A stretch of DNA of 64,000 nucleotides from NCBI RefSeq assembly GCF_000372865.1, contig NZ_KB889965.1, positions 1,013,902 through 1,077,901 of the forward strand, read 5' to 3'. Source of the stretch: Methylosarcina fibrata AML-C10 (GTDB taxonomy: Bacteria > Pseudomonadota > Gammaproteobacteria > Methylococcales > Methylomonadaceae). The notes beneath the pieces are model-generated. The model made no database searches. It saw only the letters and a program-made list of their open reading frames with translations, and had not been told where the DNA came from. The position numbers were made by a program, and so were the translations under genes. This document shows positions 1 to 8,904 of the stretch, in pieces (position 1 is the stretch's first letter; every line of letters starts with the position of its first letter).

Positions 1-289
1 TCCTCAAATTGAGGCCTTCGTTGGCCTCGCCCATCACCTTGATCAACTCGGCCTGAACCAGCTTGATCAGCGATTGCCCCGGCGTCAGACTGGACTGTAC
101 TTCCTGGCCCAGTGCCCCTGCTTTGACCCGATCGATAAAATCGGTAACGACAGGCAAGGCCACGTCGGCTTCCAGCAAGGCGACGCGCACTTCGCGCAGG
201 GTTTCCTTAATGTTGTCTTCAGTCAGGCGCCCCTGCCCTTTAATTTTTTTAAGCGTATTACTTAATCGGTCGGTTAAATTATCAAACAT
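1..289 (-). CDS. ffh: Signal recognition particle protein Ffh (5' part, cut by window edge)
   Basis: This is the first 96 codons of the SRP GTPase, which binds signal sequences of nascent inner-membrane proteins together with 4.5S RNA and hands ribosomes to FtsY. The start is the ATG at 289-287. The product begins MFDNLTDRLSNTLKKIKGQG and continues with the helical N domain, including the EVRVALLEADVALPVV stretch typical of Ffh. The G domain lies outside the window. It is divergent from ypjD with about 277 bp between, the same arrangement as ffh/ypjD in enterobacteria. Only the N domain is visible, but the match is clear. Confidence 0.95.
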   Translation of the reverse strand, partial: MFDNLTDRLSNTLKKIKGQGRLTEDNIKETLREVRVALLEADVALPVVTDFIDRVKAGALGQEVQSSLTPGQSLIKLVQAELIKVMGEANEGLNLR

Positions 290-566
290 AGCTATGACTT
301 TATTGGATCCAAGAAAATTTGCCCGCGAAAAGGCTTAGACCGGCCTGGCAACAGATTCTCCGACGTATGTCACCGTCAATAAAAAACAGGCGCCGCAACA
401 GGACTTTTCAAATCGGATATACTACCATATCCTGGAAGGCCTTTGCACTGGGCGTCCTATCGAACCATGTTTTCGCAAGCTTTAATCCTTGCTTGGTATG
501 GTTATTGACGACTTGAATGCAAAGCCTTGAAGACATCCTTAGCCTGTATAGCCGACCACCAATCCG

Positions 567-1370
567 ATGAATGCCACCGCTTTCGCCCTAGTTGCCATCA
601 GCGCCTACCTCGGCAGCGCCCTGCTGATTACCCGACAGATTTATCTGAATTCGAATGAGAAAAAGCCGGCTCCGCTAGTGCTCGCCTGGATCGCGCTGGC
701 AGCTCATATATTCTATGGCGCCCTGATTTTCCGCAATAACAACGGTTTGAGTTTCAGCTTTTTTACCATGGCTTCGCTGGTGGCCATGATTGTCGTGCTG
801 TTGCTGTTAATTGCCACTTTCAACAAGCCGGTGGAAAAACTCGGAATTGTTCTGTTTCCGATTGCCGCCCTGATGCTCGGCCTGGAACTCGGCCTCTCCG
901 AAACGCCGCATCCTCTACAGACTTATAATTGGCAGATGGGGACTCATATTCTGACCTCCATTATCGCTTTCAGCCTGTTGAATATTGCCGCGCTACAGGC
1001 TTTGCTGCTTGCTTTTCAGGACCAGCAGCTCAAAAGCCATCCGCCCAAGCGCTACATTCTTTCCCTGCCGCCCTTGCAGACCATGGAATCCCTGCTGTTT
1101 CAAATGCTGGGGGCCGGCGTATTTTTTCTGACCATTTCCCTATTGAGCGGCTTTCTGTTTATTGAAGATTTATTCGCTCAGCATTTGGTTCACAAAACCG
1201 TATTATCGATCCTGGCCTGGGTCATCTTCTCCGGTTTGCTGCTGGGCAGGGCGCGCTTCGGCTGGCGCGGACGGACGGCGATCAAATGGACGCTGTTAGG
1301 CTTTGTTTCGCTGCTTTTGGCTTATTTCGGCAGCAAACTGGTGCTGGAAATCATTTTGCACCGGTCCTAG
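567..1370 (+). CDS. ypjD: YpjD/CcsA-family inner-membrane protein
   Basis: A 267-residue polytopic membrane protein with about eight hydrophobic helices, related to the cytochrome c assembly (CcsA/HemX-like) family. The biochemical role of YpjD is not settled; relatives handle haem, and the histidines in HILTSIIAF and AQHLVHKT lie where haem ligands sit in that family. It is divergent from ffh, a synteny shared with Escherichia coli, which supports the name. A hairpin followed by TTTT lies just after the stop, so it is probably a monocistronic unit. Confidence 0.85.
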   Translation: MNATAFALVAISAYLGSALLITRQIYLNSNEKKPAPLVLAWIALAAHIFYGALIFRNNNGLSFSFFTMASLVAMIVVLLLLIATFNKPVEKLGIVLFPIAALMLGLELGLSETPHPLQTYNWQMGTHILTSIIAFSLLNIAALQALLLAFQDQQLKSHPPKRYILSLPPLQTMESLLFQMLGAGVFFLTISLLSGFLFIEDLFAQHLVHKTVLSILAWVIFSGLLLGRARFGWRGRTAIKWTLLGFVSLLLAYFGSKLVLEIILHRS

Positions 1371-1374
1371 ATAC

Positions 1375-1397
1375 AGAGCCAGAGAGGCTCTCGTTTT
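1375..1397 (+). terminator. Rho-independent terminator after ypjD
   Basis: A six-base stem (AGAGCC at 1375-1380, GGCTCT at 1386-1391) with loop AGAGA is followed by CGTTTT. It starts five bases after the ypjD stop codon. The stem is short, so termination may be partial. Confidence 0.5.
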
Positions 1398-1456
1398 CCG
1401 GAATGGGCGCCTCTTGCAAGCCAGACGGCGTTTCCGATTTCTCGGGACGCAAACTT

Positions 1457-1488
1457 GAAAACCCCGGCGCAATTTTCCTGAGCCGGGG
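1457..1488 (-). terminator. Rho-independent terminator after galU
   Basis: Read on the minus strand, a seven-base GC stem (CCCCGGC / GCCGGGG, arms at 1482-1488 and 1462-1468) is followed by TTTTC. It lies about 25 bases past the galU stop, between the convergent ypjD and galU genes. Confidence 0.6.
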
Positions 1489-1513
1489 CGAAAAGAGTAC
1501 AGTTTCCCCAACC

Positions 1514-2395
1514 TTATAATTTTTTGGCCAGGTCTTTCAAATAAGCTATGAAATCGTCCTTGAGTTCCTTGTGCAGCAATCCGTGCTCGACCGTAGCGAT
1601 CAGGAAGCCGAGCTTGGATCCGCAATCGTAACGGTTGCCTTCAAACTCATAGGCGAGGACCTGTTCGTCCGCCATCAGGGCGGCAATGGCATCGGTCAAC
1701 TGAATTTCGCCGCCTGCCCCTTTGGCGGTGTATTTGATTTTATTGAAAATGGCCGGCGTCAGAATATACCGGCCGACCACCGCCAAATTGGAAGGCGCCA
1801 CGGCAGGCTTGGGTTTTTCCACGATCAGCTCGATCGGACTGGCCCTGCCGTTGCTTTCGCCCACTTTCACGATGCCGTAGCTGCCGGTTTCGAAAGGATC
1901 CACCCTTTCCACGCCGAGGATGGAACACTGGTGTTGCTGATACAGCTCGACCATCTGGGTCATGCAGCCGCAATCGGCATTTTCTATCAAATCGTCGGGC
2001 AGGATGACTGCAAAAGGTTCGTCGCCGATTACCGGACTGGCGCAATTGACCGCGTGACCCAACCCCAAAGCTTCGGCCTGGCGAATGAAAATACAAGACA
2101 CATGGGGCGGAACGATGCTTCTTAACAAGTCCAGCGTATCGTGCTTGTTTCTTGCTTCCAGTTCCTTTTCCAATTCATAAGCTTTGTCGAAGTGATCCAT
2201 GATGACGTTTTTGGTGCGTCCGGTAATGAAAATCATGGTATCGATGCCGGCGGCGACCGCTTCTTCGACGGCGTATTGCATCAACGGTTTATCGACGATG
2301 GGCAGCATCTCTTTGGGAGTGGCCTTGGTGGCCGGTAAAAAACGAGTGCCCAAACCGGCTACGGGAAAGACTGCTTTGGTAATTTTTTTGCTCAT
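1514..2395 (-). CDS. galU: UTP--glucose-1-phosphate uridylyltransferase
   Basis: GalU makes UDP-glucose from UTP and glucose 1-phosphate in the cytoplasm, for envelope polysaccharides, lipopolysaccharide core and trehalose or sucrose routes. The 293-residue length is standard. The nucleotide-binding signature FPVAGLGTRFLPATKATPKE is at residues 10-29 and is followed by the conserved PIVDKPLMQYAVEEA segment; VILPDDLI holds the metal and sugar-nucleotide site. It lies about 120 bp downstream of manC on the same strand, so the two sugar-nucleotide genes may share a transcript, although a hairpin overlaps the manC stop. Confidence 0.95.
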   Translation of the reverse strand: MSKKITKAVFPVAGLGTRFLPATKATPKEMLPIVDKPLMQYAVEEAVAAGIDTMIFITGRTKNVIMDHFDKAYELEKELEARNKHDTLDLLRSIVPPHVSCIFIRQAEALGLGHAVNCASPVIGDEPFAVILPDDLIENADCGCMTQMVELYQQHQCSILGVERVDPFETGSYGIVKVGESNGRASPIELIVEKPKPAVAPSNLAVVGRYILTPAIFNKIKYTAKGAGGEIQLTDAIAALMADEQVLAYEFEGNRYDCGSKLGFLIATVEHGLLHKELKDDFIAYLKDLAKKL

Positions 2396-2497
2396 TTATT
2401 TATCTGTTTCCTGTTTTTAAACTGAATCTTACATTATTAATTGAATTTTTCTTTTAAAATTGCCGAAAAAGACCCGCGTAAAAAACGCCAATTCATT

Positions 2498-2526
2498 CGA
2501 AAATAACCGGAATTCGGTTATTTTCG
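2498..2526 (-). terminator. Hairpin overlapping the manC stop codon
   Basis: A perfect 12-bp inverted repeat (CGAAAATAACCG, loop GAATT, CGGTTATTTTCG). The manC stop codon lies inside the right arm. The stem is AT-rich and has no clear U tract, so it may be an attenuating or RNA-stability hairpin rather than a strong terminator. Confidence 0.4.
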
Positions 2527-3918
2527 GCCATAGGGGTCGTTAAAACGGACGATATCGTCTTCTCCGAGATAGCTTCCCGACTGCACCTCGATCATTTCCA
2601 GCGGAATCACTCCCGGATTTTCAAGGCAGTGCATCACTCCTAACGGTATATAAATCGATTCATTCTCGGTCAACAAGATTTTTTCATCTGCTTTCGTCAC
2701 CAAAGCGGTACCCTTGACGATAATCCAGTGCTCCGCACGATGATGATGTTTCTGCAGCGAGAGTTTGGCGCCGGGTTTGACCACGATTCGCTTGGTTTGA
2801 TGGCGGTCGCCGTTATCGACGGAATAATAGTGCCCCCAGGGGCGATAGGCCTTGCGATGGTATTCGGCTTCGCATCGCCGCTGCTCTTTCAGCCTAGCAA
2901 CGACGGCTTTGACTTCCTGCACCTTATCCTTGGACGCCACCATGACGGCATCGGCGGTTTCCACGATCACCAAGTCGGCCACGCCGATCGCGGCGACCAG
3001 CTTGTTCTCGGCATGGATAAAGGAATTTTCCGTATCGACCGTCAGTACGTCGCCATGGATCGCATTGCCGAAGGAATCCTTATCGATCACGTCCCATAAG
3101 GCCGACCAGGAACCGACGTCGTTCCAGCCGGCATCCAGAGGAATCATTACGGCTTTGTCGGTTTTCTCCATCACCGCATAGTCGATCGAATCGGATGGGC
3201 ATCGGCTGAAAACTTCCTTGTCAATGCGGACAAAATCCAGATCCGTCGTCGCGGTGGCAATCGCCTGCCGGCAGATCGACAACATGTCCGGATTGAACTT
3301 GTCCAGTTCCTTCAGAAAATTGCCCGCGGTAAAGGCAAACATGCCGCTGTTCCACAAGTAATTCCCGCTCTCGAAGTAATTTTCGGCAGTCTTAAAATCG
3401 GGTTTCTCGACAAAGGCCGCGACATGAAAAGCCCGGCTCTGAAAAGCATCGCCGCGTTTGATGTAGCCGTAGCCGGTTTCGGGATGAGTCGGAACGATGC
3501 CGAAAGTGACCAGATGGCCCTGCCCGGCTAAAACGGCGGCTTGGGCAATGGCCTGATGGAACGCTTTGATGTCGGTCAAGACATGATCCGCCGGCAATAC
3601 GAGCAAAACTTCGTCCTCGGATGGCGCGGACAACGCGGCCATGGCGACGGCGGGCGCGGTATTCCTGCCGAAGGGTTCCAGAATGATTGCGGACGGTTTT
3701 ATGCCGATCTCCCAAAGCTGCTCGGCCAGCATGAACCGGTGATCTTCATTGCAGACGGCAATCGGAAGTTTTAATCCTTCGATGCTGTTTAACCGGAGCA
3801 CCGTCTCCTGCAGCATGGTCCGGTCCGAAACCAAAGCCAGAAACTGCTTCGGATACTGTCCTCGGGACAAGGGCCATAGCCGGGTGCCGGAGCCGCCCGA
3901 CAAGATAACCGGAATCAT
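2518..3918 (-). CDS. manC: Mannose-1-phosphate guanylyltransferase / mannose-6-phosphate isomerase
   Basis: A 466-residue bifunctional enzyme of the ManC/AlgA type. The N-terminal guanylyltransferase (about 1-340) carries the signature SGGSGTRLWPLSR near residue 8 and YPKQF. It makes GDP-mannose. The C-terminal cupin (about 350-466) carries PWGHYYSVDNG and the metal-binding region LQKHHHRAEHWIIVKG, giving mannose-6-phosphate isomerase activity. GDP-mannose feeds polysaccharide and O-antigen synthesis, and could feed the GT4 mannosyltransferase-like gene at 16981. The start ATG is preceded by AAGGAGAAAAC, a strong ribosome binding site. Confidence 0.95.
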   Translation of the reverse strand: MIPVILSGGSGTRLWPLSRGQYPKQFLALVSDRTMLQETVLRLNSIEGLKLPIAVCNEDHRFMLAEQLWEIGIKPSAIILEPFGRNTAPAVAMAALSAPSEDEVLLVLPADHVLTDIKAFHQAIAQAAVLAGQGHLVTFGIVPTHPETGYGYIKRGDAFQSRAFHVAAFVEKPDFKTAENYFESGNYLWNSGMFAFTAGNFLKELDKFNPDMLSICRQAIATATTDLDFVRIDKEVFSRCPSDSIDYAVMEKTDKAVMIPLDAGWNDVGSWSALWDVIDKDSFGNAIHGDVLTVDTENSFIHAENKLVAAIGVADLVIVETADAVMVASKDKVQEVKAVVARLKEQRRCEAEYHRKAYRPWGHYYSVDNGDRHQTKRIVVKPGAKLSLQKHHHRAEHWIIVKGTALVTKADEKILLTENESIYIPLGVMHCLENPGVIPLEMIEVQSGSYLGEDDIVRFNDPYGRK

Positions 3919-4017
3919 AGTTAGTTTTCTCCTTGATTTAATAACTCAATCTCTGAAACTCGACGGCAACAAGAGTCCAGGGTTCGGCAATGGGCCGGAT
4001 CGGGCTTAATTTTATCG

Positions 4018-4113
4018 TTATCGCCGGAACAGTAAAAGATAAACCTCTTTGCCTGCCGATTCTTTGGGGCGTATGGCCTGAAAACGGACTCCGGCGCAAC
4101 TGTTTACCTTCAT
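4018..4113 (-). CDS. Possible 31-residue iron-regulated peptide
   Basis: A short ORF starting at ATG 4113 with a good ribosome binding site (AAAGGA, eight bases upstream) and a Fur-like site about 26 bases before the start. The product begins MKVNSCAGVRFQAIRPKE and ends LLLFRR; it is basic. No family is recognised with confidence. The C-terminal GKEVYLLL faintly recalls the HemP/HmuP hemin-uptake peptide, but the TK-ending tail of that family is missing in this frame. It lies about 100 bp upstream of manC on the same strand. It could also be a chance ORF in a leader. Confidence 0.35.
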   Translation of the reverse strand: MKVNSCAGVRFQAIRPKESAGKEVYLLLFRR

Positions 4114-4138
4114 TTTTCGTTTCCTTTATCGTTCGAGG

Positions 4139-4153
4139 CGATGAGAATTATCA
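4139..4153. promoter_or_regulatory. Fur-box-like site
   Basis: On the minus strand the sequence reads TGATAAT T CTCATCG. Compared with the 7-1-7 Fur motif TGATAAT-N-ATTATCA, the first half-site is perfect and the second matches 4 of 7. It sits just upstream of the small ORF at 4018-4113 and of manC, with no + strand gene nearby. Confidence 0.45.
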
Positions 4154-4272
4154 TAGCAGCAACTGAGCTTTTTTGGAGATGTCCTTTGTAAGTTCTTTAT
4201 TTTCCAAGATTATGAACAGTCGATCCGCATCGGTTTCTAACCCGGGATTGCCTCTACCGGCACCATGGCAGG

Positions 4273-5100
4273 TTAGACCAGACGGATTCCGTTGTCGTCG
4301 ATCAATATCCGTTTGCTTTTGTACAGCGCTCCGATGGCTTGTTTGTAGACTTTCTTACTCACTCCGAAAGCTTCGTGAATGGCCTCGGGCGGGCTCTTGT
4401 CCGATAACGGCAATACGCCGTGATGCGCTTTCAGTTCGGCAAGAATCCGGTCCGTCAACGATTCGACTTTGCCGTATCCCGGCTGATGAAGAGTGAGGTC
4501 GATTTTCTTGTCGTCCCGGATCTGTTTTATGTAGCCCTCCATTTTTTGCCCTTTTTTAACCGCCCGAAACAGCTCGTTGTGATACAGCATGCCCCAATGG
4601 GTATGGTTGATGACGGCCTTGTAACCGAGATCGGTTTTATCGGCGATGATCAGGGAGACTTTCTGGCCGGCTTTGAAACCGTCCGCTTCTTCTTTAACGC
4701 AGTTGTCCAGTTTGGCGGTAGCAGCAATCCGGTTTTTATCGTCAAGAAATATCCTGACCAGATACGACTGGCCGGCTTTCATTTCATACGGCTGCTCGCC
4801 GAAAGGAACCAGCAAATCTTTCGGCAACCCCCAGTCCAGAAATGCGCCGTAATAATTGACCGAAATCACTTTCAGCCAAGCGATCTCGCCGACCTGAGCC
4901 TTCGGCATTTGAGTGGTAGCGGCCAAATGCCCTTCGGCATCGACATAGACGAACACCTCCAGAGCATCGCCCGGGCGGCAGGCGGCAGGGAGCTTTTTAT
5001 CGGCCAAAAGCACTCTGGCCGATCGTCCGTCCCCCAGATAGACCTGGGAGCCCAACTGCTTGACCACTTTTAATGTATTGACTTTACCAATTTGTATCAT
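4273..5100 (-). CDS. cvfB: CvfB/YitL-family S1-like RNA-binding protein
   Basis: A 275-residue protein built of S1-type OB folds followed by a C-terminal winged helix. Residues 1-60 (MIQIGKVNTLKVVKQLGSQV) are the first OB fold; a segment around residues 70-130 with GAFLDWGLPKDLLVPFGEQ is the typical S1 RNA-binding strand pattern; the tail (IHEAFGVSKKVYKQAIGALY) is the winged helix. Family members bind RNA and affect expression of surface or virulence genes in Staphylococcus; the role here is inferred. I chose ATG 5100; a TTG at 5121 would add seven residues. It follows rapA by 33 bp on the same strand, so they are probably cotranscribed. Confidence 0.85.
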   Translation of the reverse strand: MIQIGKVNTLKVVKQLGSQVYLGDGRSARVLLADKKLPAACRPGDALEVFVYVDAEGHLAATTQMPKAQVGEIAWLKVISVNYYGAFLDWGLPKDLLVPFGEQPYEMKAGQSYLVRIFLDDKNRIAATAKLDNCVKEEADGFKAGQKVSLIIADKTDLGYKAVINHTHWGMLYHNELFRAVKKGQKMEGYIKQIRDDKKIDLTLHQPGYGKVESLTDRILAELKAHHGVLPLSDKSPPEAIHEAFGVSKKVYKQAIGALYKSKRILIDDNGIRLV

Positions 5101-5133
5101 ACGGAAAATGCCTTTTGCCAAAAGAAACCGGAA

Positions 5134-7950
5134 TCAGCAGGTAATGACAAAGCGCACCGCATCCAGCCTGAGCTCCGCCGCCTGAATGTTGTCGTGCGCC
5201 AGCACGGTCATGTCTTTCAGATGCTCGATCTCCTCGGTTCTAATCGTCGGATTCACTTTCTTGAGCCGAACCAGCCGTTTGATTTCGGCACTGAGCGAGG
5301 CCAGCATGCTGCCGGTAGCCTCTTCAATCAAGTTCTGCATCTCGTCTTTGGCTCTTTTCTCGGCCGTGGCCAGCATGTGCGCGATGAGGTTCCTCTGGTG
5401 ATTGATGAAAGTCACGATTTTGCCCTTGTCGAAAGCAATGCCTGCCTCGATCAGGCTGACATGATCCACGGCATCGCTCAGATCCTTGTTGTTTTGATCG
5501 ATCAAGACGCGTAGCGGCGTAGGCGGCAAAAAACGGCCGATTTGCAAACCGTCGGGTGCACTGCATTCGACGACAAACAGGCATTCCAGTAAAAATTGCC
5601 CGGCTTTCAGACTCTCCTGTCGGACGACGCTGACCGCGGCATTGCCGGTTTCGCTGGAAAGCACCAGATCCATCGACGAGACGACCATCGGATGCTCCCA
5701 GGTCAGAAACTGGAAATCCTCGCGCGCCAATGCGCAATTCCGGTTCATCGTAACGGTCAGGCCATCTTCCGAAAGACCGGGAAAATGAGAAATGCGCAAA
5801 TGATCCCCGGGCCGGACGATGTGACAGTCCGGAGAATGATATTCGGTATCGACGCCGTAACACTCGAACACATCCTCCATGTAAGGCCAGAGCACGCCTT
5901 CGTTTTCGTAATCCTTCAACCGGCGGATCAGCTCGTCGGCCTGTTCCTTACGGCACGAATTCAATTCGAGCAATTGATCACGGCCATTGTGCAGATGAGC
6001 ATCAATTTCCGCGTTCAAAGCATGGGTTTTGGCAATGAAGGCATCGATTGCGCTCCCGTCGTTCCTCGCCAGAATCGATTCCAGCTCGGCGCCCAAAACA
6101 TCGGCCACTGGCTGCGCGGCCGAACTGTTGCTGCGAAACGCGTTCAAGCCTTCATCGTACCAGCGGAACAGCAATTCGTGCGGCGTACCGGCCAGATAAG
6201 GCACGTGAATCTGGATCACGTGTTTTTGTCCGATACGGTCCAGGCGGCCGATCCGCTGCTGGAGCAAATCGGGATTGGTCGGCAAATCCCAAAGAATGAG
6301 ATGGTGAACGAATTGAAAGTTCCGGCCTTCGCTGCCGATTTCGGAACAGATCAACAGGCGCGCGGCGCTCTCCTGATCGGCAAAATAAGCGGCGGCCCGG
6401 TCGCGTTCGATGATGGTCATGCCTTCGTGAAACAAGGCCGAGGCAATGCCGACGCGATTTTTCAGCAAAAATTCCAGTTCGATGGCCGTTTGCGCCTCTT
6501 TACAGATCAACAGGGCTTTCTGTCCGGACAATCGCCGAACTTGTTGCACCAGCCAGGCATAGCGCGGATCCTGTTGCAAATCGCCCGAGCTGTTTTCGTC
6601 CGTCAACGCATAGCCGTACCGCTCCCGTTCCGGGAAGCCTCGCACGGTATGCCTTGAATTTCTGAACAAAATACGGCCGGTGCCGTGATAATCCAGCAGG
6701 ACGTGGATCAGTTGATCGCGCGCCTGACGCAATTTTATCGGTTCGTTCAGGTTTTCGAGGAGCGCATCGACGCTGTCGTCTTTCAGCATCGCCGACAGCA
6801 GGGAAACGGCTTCGTCATCCAGCGGCTCATCGGTCAGCAACACTCGAGCGGCTTCGGCAACCGGCTCGAACTGCCGTTCTTCTTCCAGAAAATCGGCAAA
6901 ACTGTAGAAACGGTCGGGATCCAGCAACCTCAAGCGCGCGAAATGGCCGGCCTTGCCCAATTGTTCCGGAGTCGCCGTCAGCAGGATCAAACCTTGCGAC
7001 AATTGGCCGAGTTGCTCTATGAACAGATATTCGGGGCTGGGCTTTTCTTCGCTCCATTCCAGATGGTGCGCCTCATCGACGATTACCAGATCCCAGCCGG
7101 CCTCCAGAGCCTGCCTCTGCCGTTGCGGGTAGCGGCTGAAAAAAGTCTGGCTGCACAGTACCAGTTGTTCCGTGGCAAAAGGATTTTCGGAAGGCCCGGA
7201 GGCGGCCCCGGCTTCATCGGAGAACTCATCTTCGACCGCATTGCCCAGACACCGCTCTTCGTCAATGATGCTGAAACGCAGATTAAAGCGTCTGAGCATT
7301 TCCACCAGCCATTGATGCAGCAGGGTTTCCGGAACGATGATCAGCGCCCTCCGGGTCAGTCCGTTGATCAGCCGATGGTGCAGGATCAAGCCGGCTTCGA
7401 TGGTTTTCCCGAGACCGACCTCGTCGGCCAGCATGATTCTGGGCGCATAGCGGTTGGCCGATTCATGGGCAATATAAATCTGGTGCGGAATCAGGCTGGT
7501 GCGCCCGCCCAAGAGCCCTTTCACCGGAGACAACTGATGCTGACGAAGCCTCCGCCATGTTTCATAGCGCAAGGAAAACCATGAACTGGGGTCGAATTGA
7601 CCGGTAAACAATCGATCCTGCGGCTTGTTGAACTGAATGTGATGATTCAGTTCCATTTCTTCGAGACGCACTTCCAGCCCCGATGCATCCCTGCCTAGGT
7701 AAGTAATCAGGCCGTGTTGCTCGATCAATCGGGAAACGGTTATTTTATCACCGTCCACCGACTCGATCCTGTCCCCTACCGAGAACTTGACGCGCGTTAA
7801 CGGCGAGTTATCCCGTGCATAAACCCGCTTCTGGTCGCTTGCCAGAAACAGCACGGTCACGCGGTTGTTTTTCACTTCCAGAATGAGTCCCAAACCCAGC
7901 TCGGATTCGGTATTGCTGATCCACCGTTGTCCCGGAATAAAATTTTCCAT
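5134..7950 (-). CDS. rapA: RNA polymerase-associated SWI2/SNF2 ATPase RapA
   Basis: RapA (HepA) binds RNA polymerase and uses ATP to recycle stalled enzyme after transcription. The length of 938 residues fits the family. It opens with the Tudor-like domain (GQRWISNTESELGLG), then the helicase core: Walker A DEVGLGKTIEAG, DEAH box VDEAHHLEW, motif III LLTATPEQLG, and the C-terminal helicase motif V/VI region ending QQRIGRLDRIGQKH. The C-terminal spacer and RapA C domain complete the protein. It appears intact and lies upstream of cvfB in the same direction. Confidence 0.95.
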   Translation of the reverse strand: MENFIPGQRWISNTESELGLGLILEVKNNRVTVLFLASDQKRVYARDNSPLTRVKFSVGDRIESVDGDKITVSRLIEQHGLITYLGRDASGLEVRLEEMELNHHIQFNKPQDRLFTGQFDPSSWFSLRYETWRRLRQHQLSPVKGLLGGRTSLIPHQIYIAHESANRYAPRIMLADEVGLGKTIEAGLILHHRLINGLTRRALIIVPETLLHQWLVEMLRRFNLRFSIIDEERCLGNAVEDEFSDEAGAASGPSENPFATEQLVLCSQTFFSRYPQRQRQALEAGWDLVIVDEAHHLEWSEEKPSPEYLFIEQLGQLSQGLILLTATPEQLGKAGHFARLRLLDPDRFYSFADFLEEERQFEPVAEAARVLLTDEPLDDEAVSLLSAMLKDDSVDALLENLNEPIKLRQARDQLIHVLLDYHGTGRILFRNSRHTVRGFPERERYGYALTDENSSGDLQQDPRYAWLVQQVRRLSGQKALLICKEAQTAIELEFLLKNRVGIASALFHEGMTIIERDRAAAYFADQESAARLLICSEIGSEGRNFQFVHHLILWDLPTNPDLLQQRIGRLDRIGQKHVIQIHVPYLAGTPHELLFRWYDEGLNAFRSNSSAAQPVADVLGAELESILARNDGSAIDAFIAKTHALNAEIDAHLHNGRDQLLELNSCRKEQADELIRRLKDYENEGVLWPYMEDVFECYGVDTEYHSPDCHIVRPGDHLRISHFPGLSEDGLTVTMNRNCALAREDFQFLTWEHPMVVSSMDLVLSSETGNAAVSVVRQESLKAGQFLLECLFVVECSAPDGLQIGRFLPPTPLRVLIDQNNKDLSDAVDHVSLIEAGIAFDKGKIVTFINHQRNLIAHMLATAEKRAKDEMQNLIEEATGSMLASLSAEIKRLVRLKKVNPTIRTEEIEHLKDMTVLAHDNIQAAELRLDAVRFVITC

Positions 7951-8248
7951 TATTTTTTAGACACACCCGTCAAAAATTAAAACGGTCCTTATTATAGGCG
8001 CTTCGGAAAAAATCCACCGCTTAAATAATGCCTATAATTTGGCAGTAGGCGGTCGGCCTCAGGCAGTCCGGACGATGGCGCAAATAACGCGGCGATATAC
8101 CCTGGCATGTCTACCCAAAATGCCTGCTCCATGAGCTTCGTTCGAATAACCCGTTATTTTTGCATCGATTCCATTAAGCCCCGGTTCAGTTGCAAAAACC
8201 TATCATTCTTCCAATCCGATTCATTCAATACAACCAACAAGGACTTTT

Positions 8249-8581
8249 ATGAAAAAAATGCTGTTCGTTATTCATTTGATCGCGGTGATGCTGCTGTATT
8301 CTTCCGTCCTCGAGGCTTCGGGAGGCCACGGCAAAAAACATCACAAGCATCACCATAAACATCACCATTATCATCCGGAAGAAATCGGATATTATCCGCC
8401 GCCACCTCAGCCGCAGCCTCAGTACCAGGGACAGGTTGACCGCAAATCGACCACAGGCCTCGCCGGGGGCGTTGTCGGCAGCGTCATCGGCTATGAAGTC
8501 GGCAACGGACATCCTTTGGCAACCGGAATCGGCGCGGCGGCCGGTTCTTACCTCGGGAACGAAATAGCGGGCCGCAAATAA
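8249..8581 (+). CDS. Secreted His-rich glycine-zipper protein (copy 1)
   Basis: A 110-residue protein with a signal peptide (MKKMLFVIHLIAVMLLYSS, residues 1-19), a His/Lys tract from about residue 27 (HGKKHHKHHHKHHHYHPEE), a Pro/Gln linker, and a C-terminal glycine-zipper segment (GLAGGVVGSVIGYEVG then GIGAAAGSYLGNEI). Glycine-zipper 2TM domains are found in small outer-membrane or periplasmic proteins. The His tract suggests divalent metal binding; this is inference. A ribosome binding site AAGGA precedes the ATG. A diverged copy lies at 8905. No established function. Confidence 0.75.
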   Translation: MKKMLFVIHLIAVMLLYSSVLEASGGHGKKHHKHHHKHHHYHPEEIGYYPPPPQPQPQYQGQVDRKSTTGLAGGVVGSVIGYEVGNGHPLATGIGAAAGSYLGNEIAGRK

Positions 8582-8904
8582 CCTGACCGCGTCTTATCCG
8601 GGCGGAAGACTGCTGCATTGCCATGACGGCTGAAATGAGCCGGCCGCCTTCGTGAAAAAATCGTCTCGATACGCCCGGTTTTTTCCGTTAAGCGGCCATT
8701 CAGTTTGGCTGGCTAGAATAATGGTAAAACGTCCAACAGGATGTGAGACATTATCAGGTTCTTATTCGATCGAGCGGCAAGCTTCCGCCCCGTTTCAAAC
8801 GCTTGCAATGATGATGGAAGCCGGTTTATACAAGTCGCGGCGGACCCGTCCGTTTGAGTTAAATGATTTCGGCATAAATAAAAAGACTTAAGGGAGATAT
8901 TCCA
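8582..8904. other. Intergenic gap between the two His-rich genes
   Basis: 323 bp between the paralogues. No supported gene is visible; the short ORFs here lack family resemblance. The last 20 bases carry the ribosome binding site AGGGAGA of the next gene. Confidence 0.5.

Noticed and set aside
4018-4113. Methanobactin-like precursor
   Set aside because: Only one cysteine and no core-peptide pattern; no MbnB/MbnC genes nearby.
5596-6657. 353-residue open frame on + opposite rapA
   Set aside because: Antisense of the RapA helicase region; no motif or ribosome binding site.
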